Below are positions 53,486 to 62,614 of a DNA stretch of 64,000 nt, piece after piece. The notes below the pieces were generated by a model. The model was not told where the DNA came from, did no database searches, and was given only the letters and a program-made list of their open reading frames with translations. The stretch is from NCBI GenBank assembly GCA_944320855.1, contig CALUJF010000003.1, positions 1 through 64,000 of the forward strand, in the 5' to 3' direction. This DNA comes from an uncultured Phocaeicola sp. GTDB lineage: Bacteria; Bacteroidota; Bacteroidia; Bacteroidales; Bacteroidaceae. The stretch's first letter is position 1. The number at the start of each line of letters is the position of its first letter. Position numbers and translations under genes: made by a program.

Positions 53486-53527
53486 GAAAAATATCAAGAG
53501 TTTACCACAATAAAAAAATATTTGTCT

Positions 53528-55492
53528 TTATTGAGCGGGGATATATTCTACGCTGGTGATTACAAGTCCGCTGTTAAGATTATCAATCAGGCTGACAGAA
53601 TTCTTGTTAATTGCTTTTGATTCCAAGTTCCCTAAGATGGTTTCATCTATTATGAAGTCTATTGATGTGGAACCAGCCGTAATATCTGTTGCAGGAAGTA
53701 CAACGTCTTGATCATAAGGATTATCTCCACCTACATATGTCAATATTGCTCCTTGTAGAGTTGTCTCTAGTGATGAGTTGAAAGAAACACGTATGGTACC
53801 ATCGACTGATATATTTTTAGGTAACCATATATTTAAATGTTGCCATATGCTATACATGTAAGGTCCTGTACCTTTCCATAAAAGGTTTTCACTTACTGTT
53901 TCATCTTCGGATGCGGGAACCAACAAAATTTTAGTAAGCGTGCAATTGCTTCCTGTGAGTCCCACAATATAATTATTGCCTTGTATAGCTTCAAGTAATG
54001 GCGTCAATACGGTAATTGATATATAGTCGCCACAGTCTTCCCCATTGTATCCGTCGTAAATAGATGGTCCGGCGGTTCCATAGTTTCCATTTGTGTATGG
54101 ATCAAAGTTGATGGTTATTCCATTTTCTTGATTCGTTTTAGTATAATAAATATACAATTTGGCTCCGACTTTGAGCGTTTCACGATGATTTTCCTCTATG
54201 GTGAAATTGGTAATTGAATAAGGCCAATTAGTATCGGAAGTAGCATTTCCTTCCCATAATGTAATAGGAATAGTGACATTATCAGACGATGTATATACAG
54301 TAACGTCACTCAAAGTAATACCGCTATCAGTAGTAGTTATACTTATTCCACTGGTGTTTTTGCCAACCTTAATCAGAAGTTTTCCTTCTGCTTGTCCGGC
54401 AGGTAAAGTGTAAGTCATGCCAGTCCCTCCAGCTGCAGGAGTGATTGTAATATTTGCTGTTGTAATATCTGTTGATAATGTCGAGCCGTCTGTACGTGTA
54501 TATGAAATACAGTAGATATCATTCTCATTCAGTGTTCCTGTAAAGTTATTGATAACTACAGCTTGGCCACTATTTAATTGGATATTGCTTGCCAACTGTT
54601 TTGCGTTTTTACCCACTACGCTGATTTCTCCTGTCAGAATCCATCCTGATTCTATTTTTTCATCCCAATCTGATACGGTAGGATTTACAATAATAGGTTT
54701 GCCCGGATCTACAGTACCATCGGCATTAAGTGTTGCCGTAAATGTAAGTTTTTTTCCTGAAACAAATTCTTGGTTATCTACAGGAAGCGTATAAGTTTTT
54801 TCTTCATGGATAACCTCTATGTAACGTCCTTGCACAGGAGCAGATGGCATAACTATTGTCTGGTATTGTCCGCTAATGGATGCATTGGCTGCAAAAGGCA
54901 TTTCGTCATCAGCAGCATCTGTAGAAGTAACGGTTGCATCGCTTAGATTTAAAGAACCAACTAACTGTTGGTTGTTTATCTTCAGTTGTGCGCCTGTTAT
55001 GGCTTGACCGTTAGCGTCAGACAGTTGAACTACTACTTTTACCAATTTGTGTTTGAAGTTAAGGCCTACATTCTTTGAACCCACCGATATTCCTGGAGAT
55101 GAGGCAAGCATCACGTCATTTTCAGTCAACGGTGTTTCTGGACTTGTGGAAAGTGTAAAATTATAAACACTATTGCTGATAGAACCGTCCTTGTACGGAT
55201 ATACTGCAGTGAAGTCAACTGTTTCAACATTACCTGCCATGTCATAGGTTATAGGATTAGCAGATGTGAAACTTGTTCCGTCTTCTGTAGAGTAAAGGAC
55301 GTTTGTAATATTCCCAGGAGTCATGGAAATACCAATTTCGTCATTTTTCTCGAATGAAGTGTCTGTGGCACGTGAACTGATAGAGCTGCTGAACACGATG
55401 CCTTGAGTCTGATTGAAATTCTCTTCTTTTGTACAAGACGTGGCCAGCAAAGTTGTTGCCAGTCCAAGGCCAAACATTAAAGTCTTTCTCAT
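53528..55492 (-). CDS. Fimbrillin-like lipoprotein with two C-terminal beta-sandwich modules; probable surface glycan-binding protein
   Basis: The 654-residue lipoprotein has its lipidated C20 followed by TKEEN, an acidic surface-export-like tag. Residues about 30-300 follow the fimbrillin-family pattern (GIVFSSSISSRAT, NDEIGISMTPG, FTAVYPYKDG, KLVKVVVQLSDANGQ). Residues about 405-535 and 535-654 are two similar modules opening with LWEGN and LWKGT and containing LYIYYT or IRVSF strands, a layout seen in Bacteroides carbohydrate-binding modules. First gene of the PUL minus-strand run, divergent from SusC. A structural pilus role is less likely than glycan capture (inference). Confidence 0.8.
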   Translation of the reverse strand: MRKTLMFGLGLATTLLATSCTKEENFNQTQGIVFSSSISSRATDTSFEKNDEIGISMTPGNITNVLYSTEDGTSFTSANPITYDMAGNVETVDFTAVYPYKDGSISNSVYNFTLSTSPETPLTENDVMLASSPGISVGSKNVGLNFKHKLVKVVVQLSDANGQAITGAQLKINNQQLVGSLNLSDATVTSTDAADDEMPFAANASISGQYQTIVMPSAPVQGRYIEVIHEEKTYTLPVDNQEFVSGKKLTFTATLNADGTVDPGKPIIVNPTVSDWDEKIESGWILTGEISVVGKNAKQLASNIQLNSGQAVVINNFTGTLNENDIYCISYTRTDGSTLSTDITTANITITPAAGGTGMTYTLPAGQAEGKLLIKVGKNTSGISITTTDSGITLSDVTVYTSSDNVTIPITLWEGNATSDTNWPYSITNFTIEENHRETLKVGAKLYIYYTKTNQENGITINFDPYTNGNYGTAGPSIYDGYNGEDCGDYISITVLTPLLEAIQGNNYIVGLTGSNCTLTKILLVPASEDETVSENLLWKGTGPYMYSIWQHLNIWLPKNISVDGTIRVSFNSSLETTLQGAILTYVGGDNPYDQDVVLPATDITAGSTSIDFIIDETILGNLESKAINKNSVSLIDNLNSGLVITSVEYIPAQ

Positions 55493-55542
55493 AATAAAAA
55501 ATGTTTAACGATTAAACAAAAATAATTCAAAAATCACTATTG

Positions 55543-55550
55543 CAAAGTTA
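55543..55550 (-). promoter_or_regulatory. -7 box of the minus-strand PUL run
   Basis: Minus strand TAACTTTG is an exact match, about 50 bases upstream of the fimbrillin-like gene. No -33 at normal distance, as expected for an activator-dependent promoter. Confidence 0.45.
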
Positions 55551-55677
55551 TTGAATATAATATTTTAATTATGGGCTCAAATCGTAACTGTAGCACAGGT
55601 GTTTGTTATGCTATATTGCCAAAATGTTATCAATGACAGTATAATATGTAACCGGTATTCGTTATCGGTTTTCATAT

Positions 55678-55732
55678 GCTGTTAAAACATTGTTTAAATA
55701 CTATTCAAATACTGTTTAAACAATATCTGAAA
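55678..55732. repeat. 11-bp periodic array in the PUL control region
   Basis: Five units of 11 bases: GCTGTTAAAAC, ATTGTTTAAAT, ACTATTCAAAT, ACTGTTTAAAC, AATATCTGAAA. The GTTTAAAC core is palindromic. Period and core match the arrays at dacB, pstS and the lyase. Confidence 0.6.
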
Positions 55733-55806
55733 TATAGTTTGTATATGTGTTTAGAATAAATTTGTATGTTTAGTTGAAAATTCCATCTTTCCTAATCACA
55801 TTCTGT

Positions 55807-55890
55807 AAATATAAGCTATATATATGTAAATATAGTTTGTATCTTTATAAATATAACTTGTATTTATAAAAACATAAGTTGTATTTATAG
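55807..55890. repeat. Four 21-bp tandem units, copy B
   Basis: Units start at 55807, 55828, 55849 and 55870 (AAATATAAGCTATATATATG.., AAATATAGTTTGTATCTTTA.., AAATATAACTTGTATTTATA.., AAACATAAGTTGTATTTATA..). The second unit differs from the first unit of copy A at one of its first 20 positions. Both copies have exactly four units and are followed by an AAAATG word. Confidence 0.7.
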
Positions 55891-56039
55891 AAAATGAAAG
55901 CACAAGACATATTTTGTGTATATATAAAACATATTTTATTATGGGATGGTATTACATGATTATATATATTGTAAGGCTGGGGTGATAGAATCCTGTTTTT
56001 TGATAAAAATGCTGTCTGTACGGTATTCTGACGAGGACA

Positions 56040-56068
56040 GGTAACATTTTATACCATGTGTGGTAACA
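56040..56068 (+). promoter_or_regulatory. Candidate HTCS operator upstream of SusC
   Basis: GGTAACA at 56040-56046 is repeated at 56062-56068, 22 bases (two helical turns) apart on the same strand, and ends about 73 bases before the SusC -7 box. Spacing suits two AraC-type domains, but the site is a prediction. Confidence 0.35.
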
Positions 56069-56141
56069 TACGGGTACTTTACATTAACAAACATGCCATA
56101 TTCGTAAAACACGTTTTAAGTTCGTGTTCTCTTATTTTCTT

Positions 56142-56149
56142 TACTTTTG
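56142..56149 (+). promoter_or_regulatory. -7 box of the susC-like gene
   Basis: TACTTTTG is an exact TAnnTTTG match without a recognisable -33 TTTG, consistent with HTCS-dependent activation. The leader would be about 75 bases. Confidence 0.5.
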
Positions 56150-56229
56150 CAATATGATGATTTTGGTTGATTGATATTTGTATTAATGTAAAAATATTAA
56201 TTTGTTAATTTTTAAAATGATAAACTGAA

Positions 56230-59200
56230 ATGAGAAACGAGTTTCTAAAATGTTGCAAAAACTTTTACAGTTACCGCATCGCATTGATATTTATCGTATC
56301 ATGTATTGTGGGGGTGGAATTCTCTTTTGCAGAAGTTTTGCAAGAAAGGACTGTTACCGGAGTTGTAACGTCGGGAACAGATGGTGAAGCGTTAATAGGC
56401 GTGAGTGTCCAAGTTAAAGAGAGACCTCAGGTAGGAACTATTACGGATTTTGAAGGAAGGTATTCATTGCAGGCAAGATCCAATGAAACCATTGTCTTTT
56501 CTTATATCGGTTTTAAGTCTCAAGAAGTGAAGGCTTCAAAAACGGTAGTAAACGTGGAGTTGGAGGAAGACTCTGAGATTTTGGATGAAGTCGTTGTAGT
56601 GGGATACGGAACTATGAAGCGTAGCGATCTTACAGGTTCAGTGGTATCAGTAGGTGAGGATGAGATAAAACAATCCATTGTCACTTCGTTGGACCAGGCA
56701 TTGCAGAGTAAGGCTGCCGGAGTATCAGTTACACAAAATTCCGGAACACCGGGTGGAGGTATATCCGTTAGTATCCGAGGTATTAACTCATTGAATGGAA
56801 ATGAACCGCTTTACGTGATAGACGGTGTGGCGATTTCCGGTAACAATGATTCAAACTCCAGTGTATTGTCATCCATTAACCCTTCGGATGTTGTTTCTAT
56901 GGAAATATTAAAAGACGCATCAGCTACGGCTATTTATGGTTCGCGCGCATCTAATGGTGTGGTACTTATCACTACCAAACAGGGACAGGCCGGAAAGACG
57001 CGTATCACTTATGAAGGATATTACGGTTTGCAGCAACTTCCGAAAAAACTTGGGGTGATGAACTTGCGCGAATATGCCGAATATCAGAATCTGCGTGCGG
57101 AAGTAATCGGCTTCGGCGAACGTGCGGAATTTGCAGACATAAGCCTGTTGGGTGAAGGAACAGACTGGCAGGGGGAAATCTTCCAGAATGCGTCTATGCA
57201 TAATCATCAGTTGAATATTTCTGGAGGAAACGACAATGTGAAATATTCTCTTTCTGCCGGATATTTGCAGCAGGAAGGTATCGCCATCGGGTCGGATTTT
57301 GAACGTTTCTCCGCTCGTGTTAATATGGACAATAAAATAACGAAATGGTTATCAACAGGTCTGAGAGCTTCTGTGGCGCAAACTACACAGAATAATACGA
57401 TAGACAGCGGTAATATCATCCGTACTGCCATAGAACAGTTGCCTGATACTCCTGCACGAAATCCGGATGGAAGCTGGGGAGCACAGGCAGAAAATATGTA
57501 TGGTACTTATTTCTCTAACCCTGTAGCAGAAGCACTCATGCGTGAAAACTATAACAGGGGATTGCAGATGTATGTTGACTTTTTTGCAGATGTGACATTA
57601 TGGAAAGGGCTGGTGTTCCGTGCTGAATATGCAGGAAACTATTATTACAGCAATACTTATCAATATACTCCGTCGTATGACTATGGACATTACGTACAGT
57701 CATCTACAGGAAGCCGTGGCGCAAATAACGGTTCAAACTGGACTCTAAAAACTTATCTGACATACAATGGCACATTTGGAAAACATAATATTTCCGTCAT
57801 GGCAGGTCATGAAGCTCAGGAAAATAGTTATGAAACTCTTTATGCAAGTCGAGATAATTATTTGTTCAATACTATTCATGAGTTGAATATGGGAGATTCT
57901 TCTACAGCCAAAAACAGTAGCGGAAGAGGTTCTTCGGCCATTGAATCATATTATGGACGATTGAATTACGGATATGACGACCGTTACCTGGCTACTTTCA
58001 CTGTACGTGGAGATGGTTCCTCCAGTTTCGGTCCGGCAAACCGTTGGGGCGTATTTCCATCAATGGCACTTGCATGGAAAATAAATAACGAGAAATTCCT
58101 GAAAGGAGTGAAATGGCTTAATAACCTGAAATTGAGGTTGGGTTGGGGACTTGTAGGTAACCAGTCGGCTTCAAGTTATGCTTACGGGGTAACAATGTCT
58201 TCGGCTGCCAGTATTTGGGGAACCGGATTCTACGCAGGAAACTACCCTAACGACAAATTGAAATGGGAAGAAACCAGAGCATGGAACGCTGGTCTTGATT
58301 TGAATCTTTTCGACAATCGGGTTGAGTTCATCTTCGATACTTATCTGAAGAATACAGATAACTTGCTGATGCGAGCCTCATTACCGTCATATGTAGCAGG
58401 AATTATCAATTCGCCATGGGTGAATGCCGGCGCAATGGAAAACAAGGGTGCCGAATTTACATTAAACACAGTGAATATATCCAAAAAGGACTTCACATGG
58501 CGTACCGGAATTACCATCTCATTCAATAAGAACAAGATAACTAAACTTTATACTGAAACGGCAGGGCTTTCGGGAAAGGTTGACCAATCACAGACACTGA
58601 CTTACTCTACGGTAGGACAGCCGGTAGGGCAATACTATGGATATAAGGTAGTTGGAATGTTCAAAGAGGAAAGTGATTTTTATCAGCGTGATGCGGACGG
58701 AAACTTCCTGCTCGACAAGAATGGTAACAGGCTTTCGGTTGCACTTCCGGAAAACCAGCATATAGCCAAAGATGAAGTTTGGGTAGGTGACTATATCTTT
58801 GAGGATTTGAACGGTGACGGAGTTATTGACGAACAGGATCGTACATATCTTGGAAATCCTGAACCTAAGTTCTCTTACGGTTTCAACAACACTTTTACTT
58901 ATAAGGGTTTCGACATGAATATCTTCATCAACGGTGTGTATGGCAACAAACTTGTAAACCTGTTCCGCCAGGACTTTACAAATCCTATGCGTAACAGTAA
59001 CCTGCTTAAGGAAGCTACAGGCATAGCACATGTAGAACTGATTGACCCGGCACAGCCGGAGGAAATTTGGAATGTACGTGTATCCAATCCGGAATCGGCT
59101 ACAGTCCAGCGTCTCAATACGGCGGATGGTAACGACAACAATCGTATGAGCAGCCGTTTTGTAGAGGATGGCTCATACCTGCGAATCAAGAACATCTCGC

Positions 59201-59415
59201 TGGGATATACTTTTCCGCAAAAATGGACTCGAAAATGGCATATTGAGAATCTGCGTATATATATGAACATACAAAATGCGTTTACTTTTACCAAGTATAA
59301 GGGATATGACCCTGAAGTCGGAGCGTATAACTACGATGTGTTGCTTCGTGGTGTGGATTATGCGCGTTACCCGTCACAACGCATTTATACTGTCGGATTA
59401 AATCTTAGTTTCTAA
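56230..59415 (+). CDS. SusC/RagA-type TonB-dependent outer-membrane transporter
   Basis: The 1061-residue protein imports oligosaccharides across the outer membrane with its SusD lid. It has a long signal (hydrophobic core IALIFIVSCIVGVEFSF), a carboxypeptidase-regulatory-like domain (VTGVVTSGTDGEALIGVSV), the TonB-box region DEVVVVGYGT near residue 118, the plug with LQSKAAGVSVTQNSG, SIRGINSLNGNEPLYVIDG and ASATAIYGSRASNGVVLITTK, then the 22-strand barrel ending in VGLNLSF with a terminal aromatic. It begins the plus-strand operon susC-susD-SGBP-GH5. Confidence 0.96.
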   Translation: MRNEFLKCCKNFYSYRIALIFIVSCIVGVEFSFAEVLQERTVTGVVTSGTDGEALIGVSVQVKERPQVGTITDFEGRYSLQARSNETIVFSYIGFKSQEVKASKTVVNVELEEDSEILDEVVVVGYGTMKRSDLTGSVVSVGEDEIKQSIVTSLDQALQSKAAGVSVTQNSGTPGGGISVSIRGINSLNGNEPLYVIDGVAISGNNDSNSSVLSSINPSDVVSMEILKDASATAIYGSRASNGVVLITTKQGQAGKTRITYEGYYGLQQLPKKLGVMNLREYAEYQNLRAEVIGFGERAEFADISLLGEGTDWQGEIFQNASMHNHQLNISGGNDNVKYSLSAGYLQQEGIAIGSDFERFSARVNMDNKITKWLSTGLRASVAQTTQNNTIDSGNIIRTAIEQLPDTPARNPDGSWGAQAENMYGTYFSNPVAEALMRENYNRGLQMYVDFFADVTLWKGLVFRAEYAGNYYYSNTYQYTPSYDYGHYVQSSTGSRGANNGSNWTLKTYLTYNGTFGKHNISVMAGHEAQENSYETLYASRDNYLFNTIHELNMGDSSTAKNSSGRGSSAIESYYGRLNYGYDDRYLATFTVRGDGSSSFGPANRWGVFPSMALAWKINNEKFLKGVKWLNNLKLRLGWGLVGNQSASSYAYGVTMSSAASIWGTGFYAGNYPNDKLKWEETRAWNAGLDLNLFDNRVEFIFDTYLKNTDNLLMRASLPSYVAGIINSPWVNAGAMENKGAEFTLNTVNISKKDFTWRTGITISFNKNKITKLYTETAGLSGKVDQSQTLTYSTVGQPVGQYYGYKVVGMFKEESDFYQRDADGNFLLDKNGNRLSVALPENQHIAKDEVWVGDYIFEDLNGDGVIDEQDRTYLGNPEPKFSYGFNNTFTYKGFDMNIFINGVYGNKLVNLFRQDFTNPMRNSNLLKEATGIAHVELIDPAQPEEIWNVRVSNPESATVQRLNTADGNDNNRMSSRFVEDGSYLRIKNISLGYTFPQKWTRKWHIENLRIYMNIQNAFTFTKYKGYDPEVGAYNYDVLLRGVDYARYPSQRIYTVGLNLSF

Positions 59416-59434
59416 CCTTAATAACATTACAGCA

Positions 59435-61090
59435 ATGAAAAGTAAAACCAAAATATTATCGAGCCTTGTCCTTATGGCAGGAATCCTGACAGGATGCAGT
59501 GACAGTTTCCTTGAGAGGACACCTGAAGGCTCATATGCGGACGTGATTTTCTATACTTCCGACGAAGCATTGGAAGCGGCTACCGCACCACTTTATAACC
59601 GTGCGTGGTTCGACTATAACCAGCGTGCTATTGTTCCCATTGGAAGCGGACGTGCCAATGATATGTATAGCCCGTGGGGAAATCCGGAATTTACGACCTT
59701 TCAAGTGACAGCTCTTAACGAACTTCTGTCCGCAGCGTGGAAATCATTCTATTCTGTAATCACCATGTCGAATTCTGTTATTTCTGATGTAAAAGAAAAA
59801 ACGACCGGAGATGTGAGCGAAGAGGCGAAAAAGAAAGCTATCGCCGAAGCGCGTTTGATGCGAGGATGTGCCTATTTCTATATGTTGCGCGCATGGGGAC
59901 CGGTCATTCTTATCGAGGACAATCAGACCGTAGTGGATAATCCTGTCGTCCCATTAAATCGTGAGGAAGATGTATTCCAGTTCATCATAAATGATTTGAC
60001 TTATGCGGCAGAGAATTTACCGGAAAAAGGAGACCAACCTGGACGTGCCACCTGCTGGGCGGCTAAAGGAATGCTTGCCAAAGTTTATCTGGCACGTTCA
60101 GGATGGAGGAAAGGCGGACAGCGTGACAATGCCGACCTGGAACTGGCAAAGCAGTATGCGGCTGATGTATGCGACAACAGCGGTTTGGAACTTATGCCAG
60201 ATTATGAAGATTTATTCAAATACAAACAGAACAACAATCAGGAGTCACTGTTAGCCATGCAGTGGGTACCGCTGGGTGAATGGGGAGTATGCAACACCTT
60301 GTTTGCAGACCTGGCATTTTCTACCGAAGTAACGGGAGGGGTGAACGTATGGGGTACTTATTCGGCTAGTGTAGAGATGTTGGAAATATATAATGAGGAG
60401 CCTGGAGACACACTGCGTAGAAATGCCACTTTCTTTACTCAAGGAACATATTATGATTATATTTGTATTTCGGAAGGCGGATATACTTATGATGATACCG
60501 GGGCTCCTATAAAGAAAGGAGTTGTAGGAGGGCCTGATGATGACAATGACGGATACGTGCAGTCTATGAACTCTCCGCTAAACACTTATATTCTGCGTCT
60601 GGCAGATGTGTATCTGACATATGCTGAGGCTTGTCTGGGCAACAATGAGAAATTGACAGAGGGACCGGGACTGGAATATTTTAACAAGGTAAGATATCGT
60701 GCTTTTAACGGGAAAGGTGATTGGGAGAAAACGTCCATTGACTTTGAAGATATCATACGTGAACGACGAGTAGAATTCTGTATGGAATATTGCAACTGGT
60801 ACGACATGGTATCATGGTACTGCTGGAAACCGGATTACATGCTGAAATATTTCAACAGCCAGAAGCGCGGAGAGCGGGCTACTGTGATAATGATAGATAA
60901 ATACCAGGCAGGAAGACTGCTTCTTGGAACTAAAGACTACACCGGAGAATTCCATGAAGGAGAATACGAGAAACCGCAAATAGAAATTAATATTGCCGAT
61001 GATGACATTTTCTTTCCGTATCCGGAGTCGGAAGTTATCCAGAATCCGTTGCTGAAGGAAGAACCTGTTCCTTATAATTTTAACGAATAA
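59435..61090 (+). CDS. SusD/RagB-type surface glycan-binding lipoprotein
   Basis: The 551-residue lipoprotein has its lipobox in AGILTGCSDS, followed by FLERTPEGSY, the usual SusD opening. The helical TPR scaffold includes AEARLMRGCAYFYMLRAWGPV and a C-terminal IIRERRVEFCMEYCNWYDM. It caps the SusC barrel and binds glycan on the cell surface. It starts 19 bases after susC and is 11 bases upstream of the SGBP gene. Confidence 0.95.
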   Translation: MKSKTKILSSLVLMAGILTGCSDSFLERTPEGSYADVIFYTSDEALEAATAPLYNRAWFDYNQRAIVPIGSGRANDMYSPWGNPEFTTFQVTALNELLSAAWKSFYSVITMSNSVISDVKEKTTGDVSEEAKKKAIAEARLMRGCAYFYMLRAWGPVILIEDNQTVVDNPVVPLNREEDVFQFIINDLTYAAENLPEKGDQPGRATCWAAKGMLAKVYLARSGWRKGGQRDNADLELAKQYAADVCDNSGLELMPDYEDLFKYKQNNNQESLLAMQWVPLGEWGVCNTLFADLAFSTEVTGGVNVWGTYSASVEMLEIYNEEPGDTLRRNATFFTQGTYYDYICISEGGYTYDDTGAPIKKGVVGGPDDDNDGYVQSMNSPLNTYILRLADVYLTYAEACLGNNEKLTEGPGLEYFNKVRYRAFNGKGDWEKTSIDFEDIIRERRVEFCMEYCNWYDMVSWYCWKPDYMLKYFNSQKRGERATVIMIDKYQAGRLLLGTKDYTGEFHEGEYEKPQIEINIADDDIFFPYPESEVIQNPLLKEEPVPYNFNE

Positions 61091-61101
61091 TTTCATAGAC
61101 C

Positions 61102-62601
61102 ATGAGAAAACTGAAAAATATAATAGAAAATGCAGGATGCTTGATATTGTTCTTGTTAATATTCGCATCTGTTGTGATAACTCCGTCTTGTAAGGAGGAC
61201 GGGGGAGCGGATGGGGCTCCGGTTATACACTATCTGCGTGTGACAGACCCTTCGCTGGCTGACAGCACTTTTACCGATGTTAGTCCCGGTTCGATGATTG
61301 TAGTTGTTGGGGAGAACCTGAATGGGGTGAGGAAGGTATATATCAATAATCAGGAAATAAGCTTTAATGCCAATTACGGAACTTCTACCAGTCTGATTAT
61401 TACGGTACCTGCTGATGAAGACTTCTTGTTGTCAGGATCGAATCCTGACATCCCGTCCGAGTTGCGTATTGTAACAGACCACGGGGTGGCCACTTATCCG
61501 ATGCATGTGCTTTCACCCGGACCGGTCATTTCCTATATATCGGCCTTTTATCCGATTGACCCGGGAGATGAGATAAGCCTGATTGGTGAAAACTTTTATG
61601 AAATCAAACGGATTTACTTCACCAAAGACTCTGTTGAAGTGACATTGCCTATCACGGATTATCAGGTAAGTGCTGACTATGAACGTGTTACTTTTTCCGC
61701 TGCTGATGTGATGAAAGAAGGTTATATAATAATGGAGTGCTATACTAGCGATGCCAGCATCGAGTTTGTGTACGACGGCCCTAAACCTGTCATAACCGGC
61801 ATCAGTTCTACCATGCCGGTTGTAGGAAGTAAAGTAACTATCGTTGGAAAGAACTTCATAGATGTGTCAGGAATAGATATAAATGGCGAAATCGCTGTTC
61901 CGCAAGAAGATATAGAAGTTTCGGAATCGTTCAACACGATTACTTTCACCATGCCTTCGGCACCTACAAGTCAGGGTAAGATTTCAGTAACAGCCATAGG
62001 AGGAACCACTGAAATGGACAACTTCTATCCTCTTGAGAATGTGATAATAGATTATGACGGAAGAGGTGGCCTTGACCCGAACTGGAGCGGAGCCAATCTG
62101 GGATTATTTGTGGCAGACGGAAAGGATGCTCCTTACACTTCTACCGGAAATTGTACTGGTATGAAAGGAACTATAGATTCTGCTACACAATGGTGGTGGC
62201 AACAAGTGCTTAATAAACCTGTCTGGCCGAGATCAAGTGTAATACCGGACAATGCCAAGATTTCAGAACTTGAACTGCAGTTCGAGTGTTATTTAGGTGA
62301 AAAAATGGAAGGTCCTGTTATCCAGATTACAATGGGAGAAGGAGCTGGTGACGATGTATTTACCTTGACCGGTTATGTCCCTGTCAGCGCTTTCACAGGA
62401 AAAACAGAAATAGGGAAATGGATGCAGTGCAGTATTCCATTGGAGTCGCTTGTGGAAGAAAACTTATGGAAAGACTTCATTGCAAATCATAAAGAGGTTT
62501 TGAATCTCTATGTCACTTATCCGAACTGCCCAGATGAAACCAAAGTGGAAATCTATCTGGATAATTTCCGCATTATGCCAATTCAAAAAACAAAAGACTA
62601 A
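61102..62601 (+). CDS. IPT/TIG-domain surface glycan-binding lipoprotein (SGBP-B-like)
   Basis: The 499-residue lipoprotein has its lipobox in TPSCKEDGG; K-E-D after the cysteine fits the surface-export signal of Bacteroidetes lipoproteins. Three IPT/TIG domains lie at about 45-140, 140-225 and 225-310 (PGSMIVVVGENLNGV, PGDEISLIGENFYEI, VGSKVTIVGKNFIDV). The C-terminal 190 residues, with several Trp (NWSG, WWWQQVLNKPVWP) and a closing EIYLDNFRI strand, form the likely glycan-binding module. The architecture is that of SGBP-B in xyloglucan loci. It is 13 bases upstream of the BACON-GH5 gene. Confidence 0.9.
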   Translation: MRKLKNIIENAGCLILFLLIFASVVITPSCKEDGGADGAPVIHYLRVTDPSLADSTFTDVSPGSMIVVVGENLNGVRKVYINNQEISFNANYGTSTSLIITVPADEDFLLSGSNPDIPSELRIVTDHGVATYPMHVLSPGPVISYISAFYPIDPGDEISLIGENFYEIKRIYFTKDSVEVTLPITDYQVSADYERVTFSAADVMKEGYIIMECYTSDASIEFVYDGPKPVITGISSTMPVVGSKVTIVGKNFIDVSGIDINGEIAVPQEDIEVSESFNTITFTMPSAPTSQGKISVTAIGGTTEMDNFYPLENVIIDYDGRGGLDPNWSGANLGLFVADGKDAPYTSTGNCTGMKGTIDSATQWWWQQVLNKPVWPRSSVIPDNAKISELELQFECYLGEKMEGPVIQITMGEGAGDDVFTLTGYVPVSAFTGKTEIGKWMQCSIPLESLVEENLWKDFIANHKEVLNLYVTYPNCPDETKVEIYLDNFRIMPIQKTKD

Positions 62602-62614
62602 AATTAATTAACTT

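Larger units (their letters stand above)
55493..56229. other. Divergent PUL control region, 737 bases
   Basis: It holds a minus-strand -7 box (55543-55550), an 11-bp array (55678-55732), the second 4 x 21-bp repeat (55807-55890), a direct repeat of GGTAACA (56040-56068) and the SusC -7 box (56142-56149). No small gene is seen. Confidence 0.65.
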
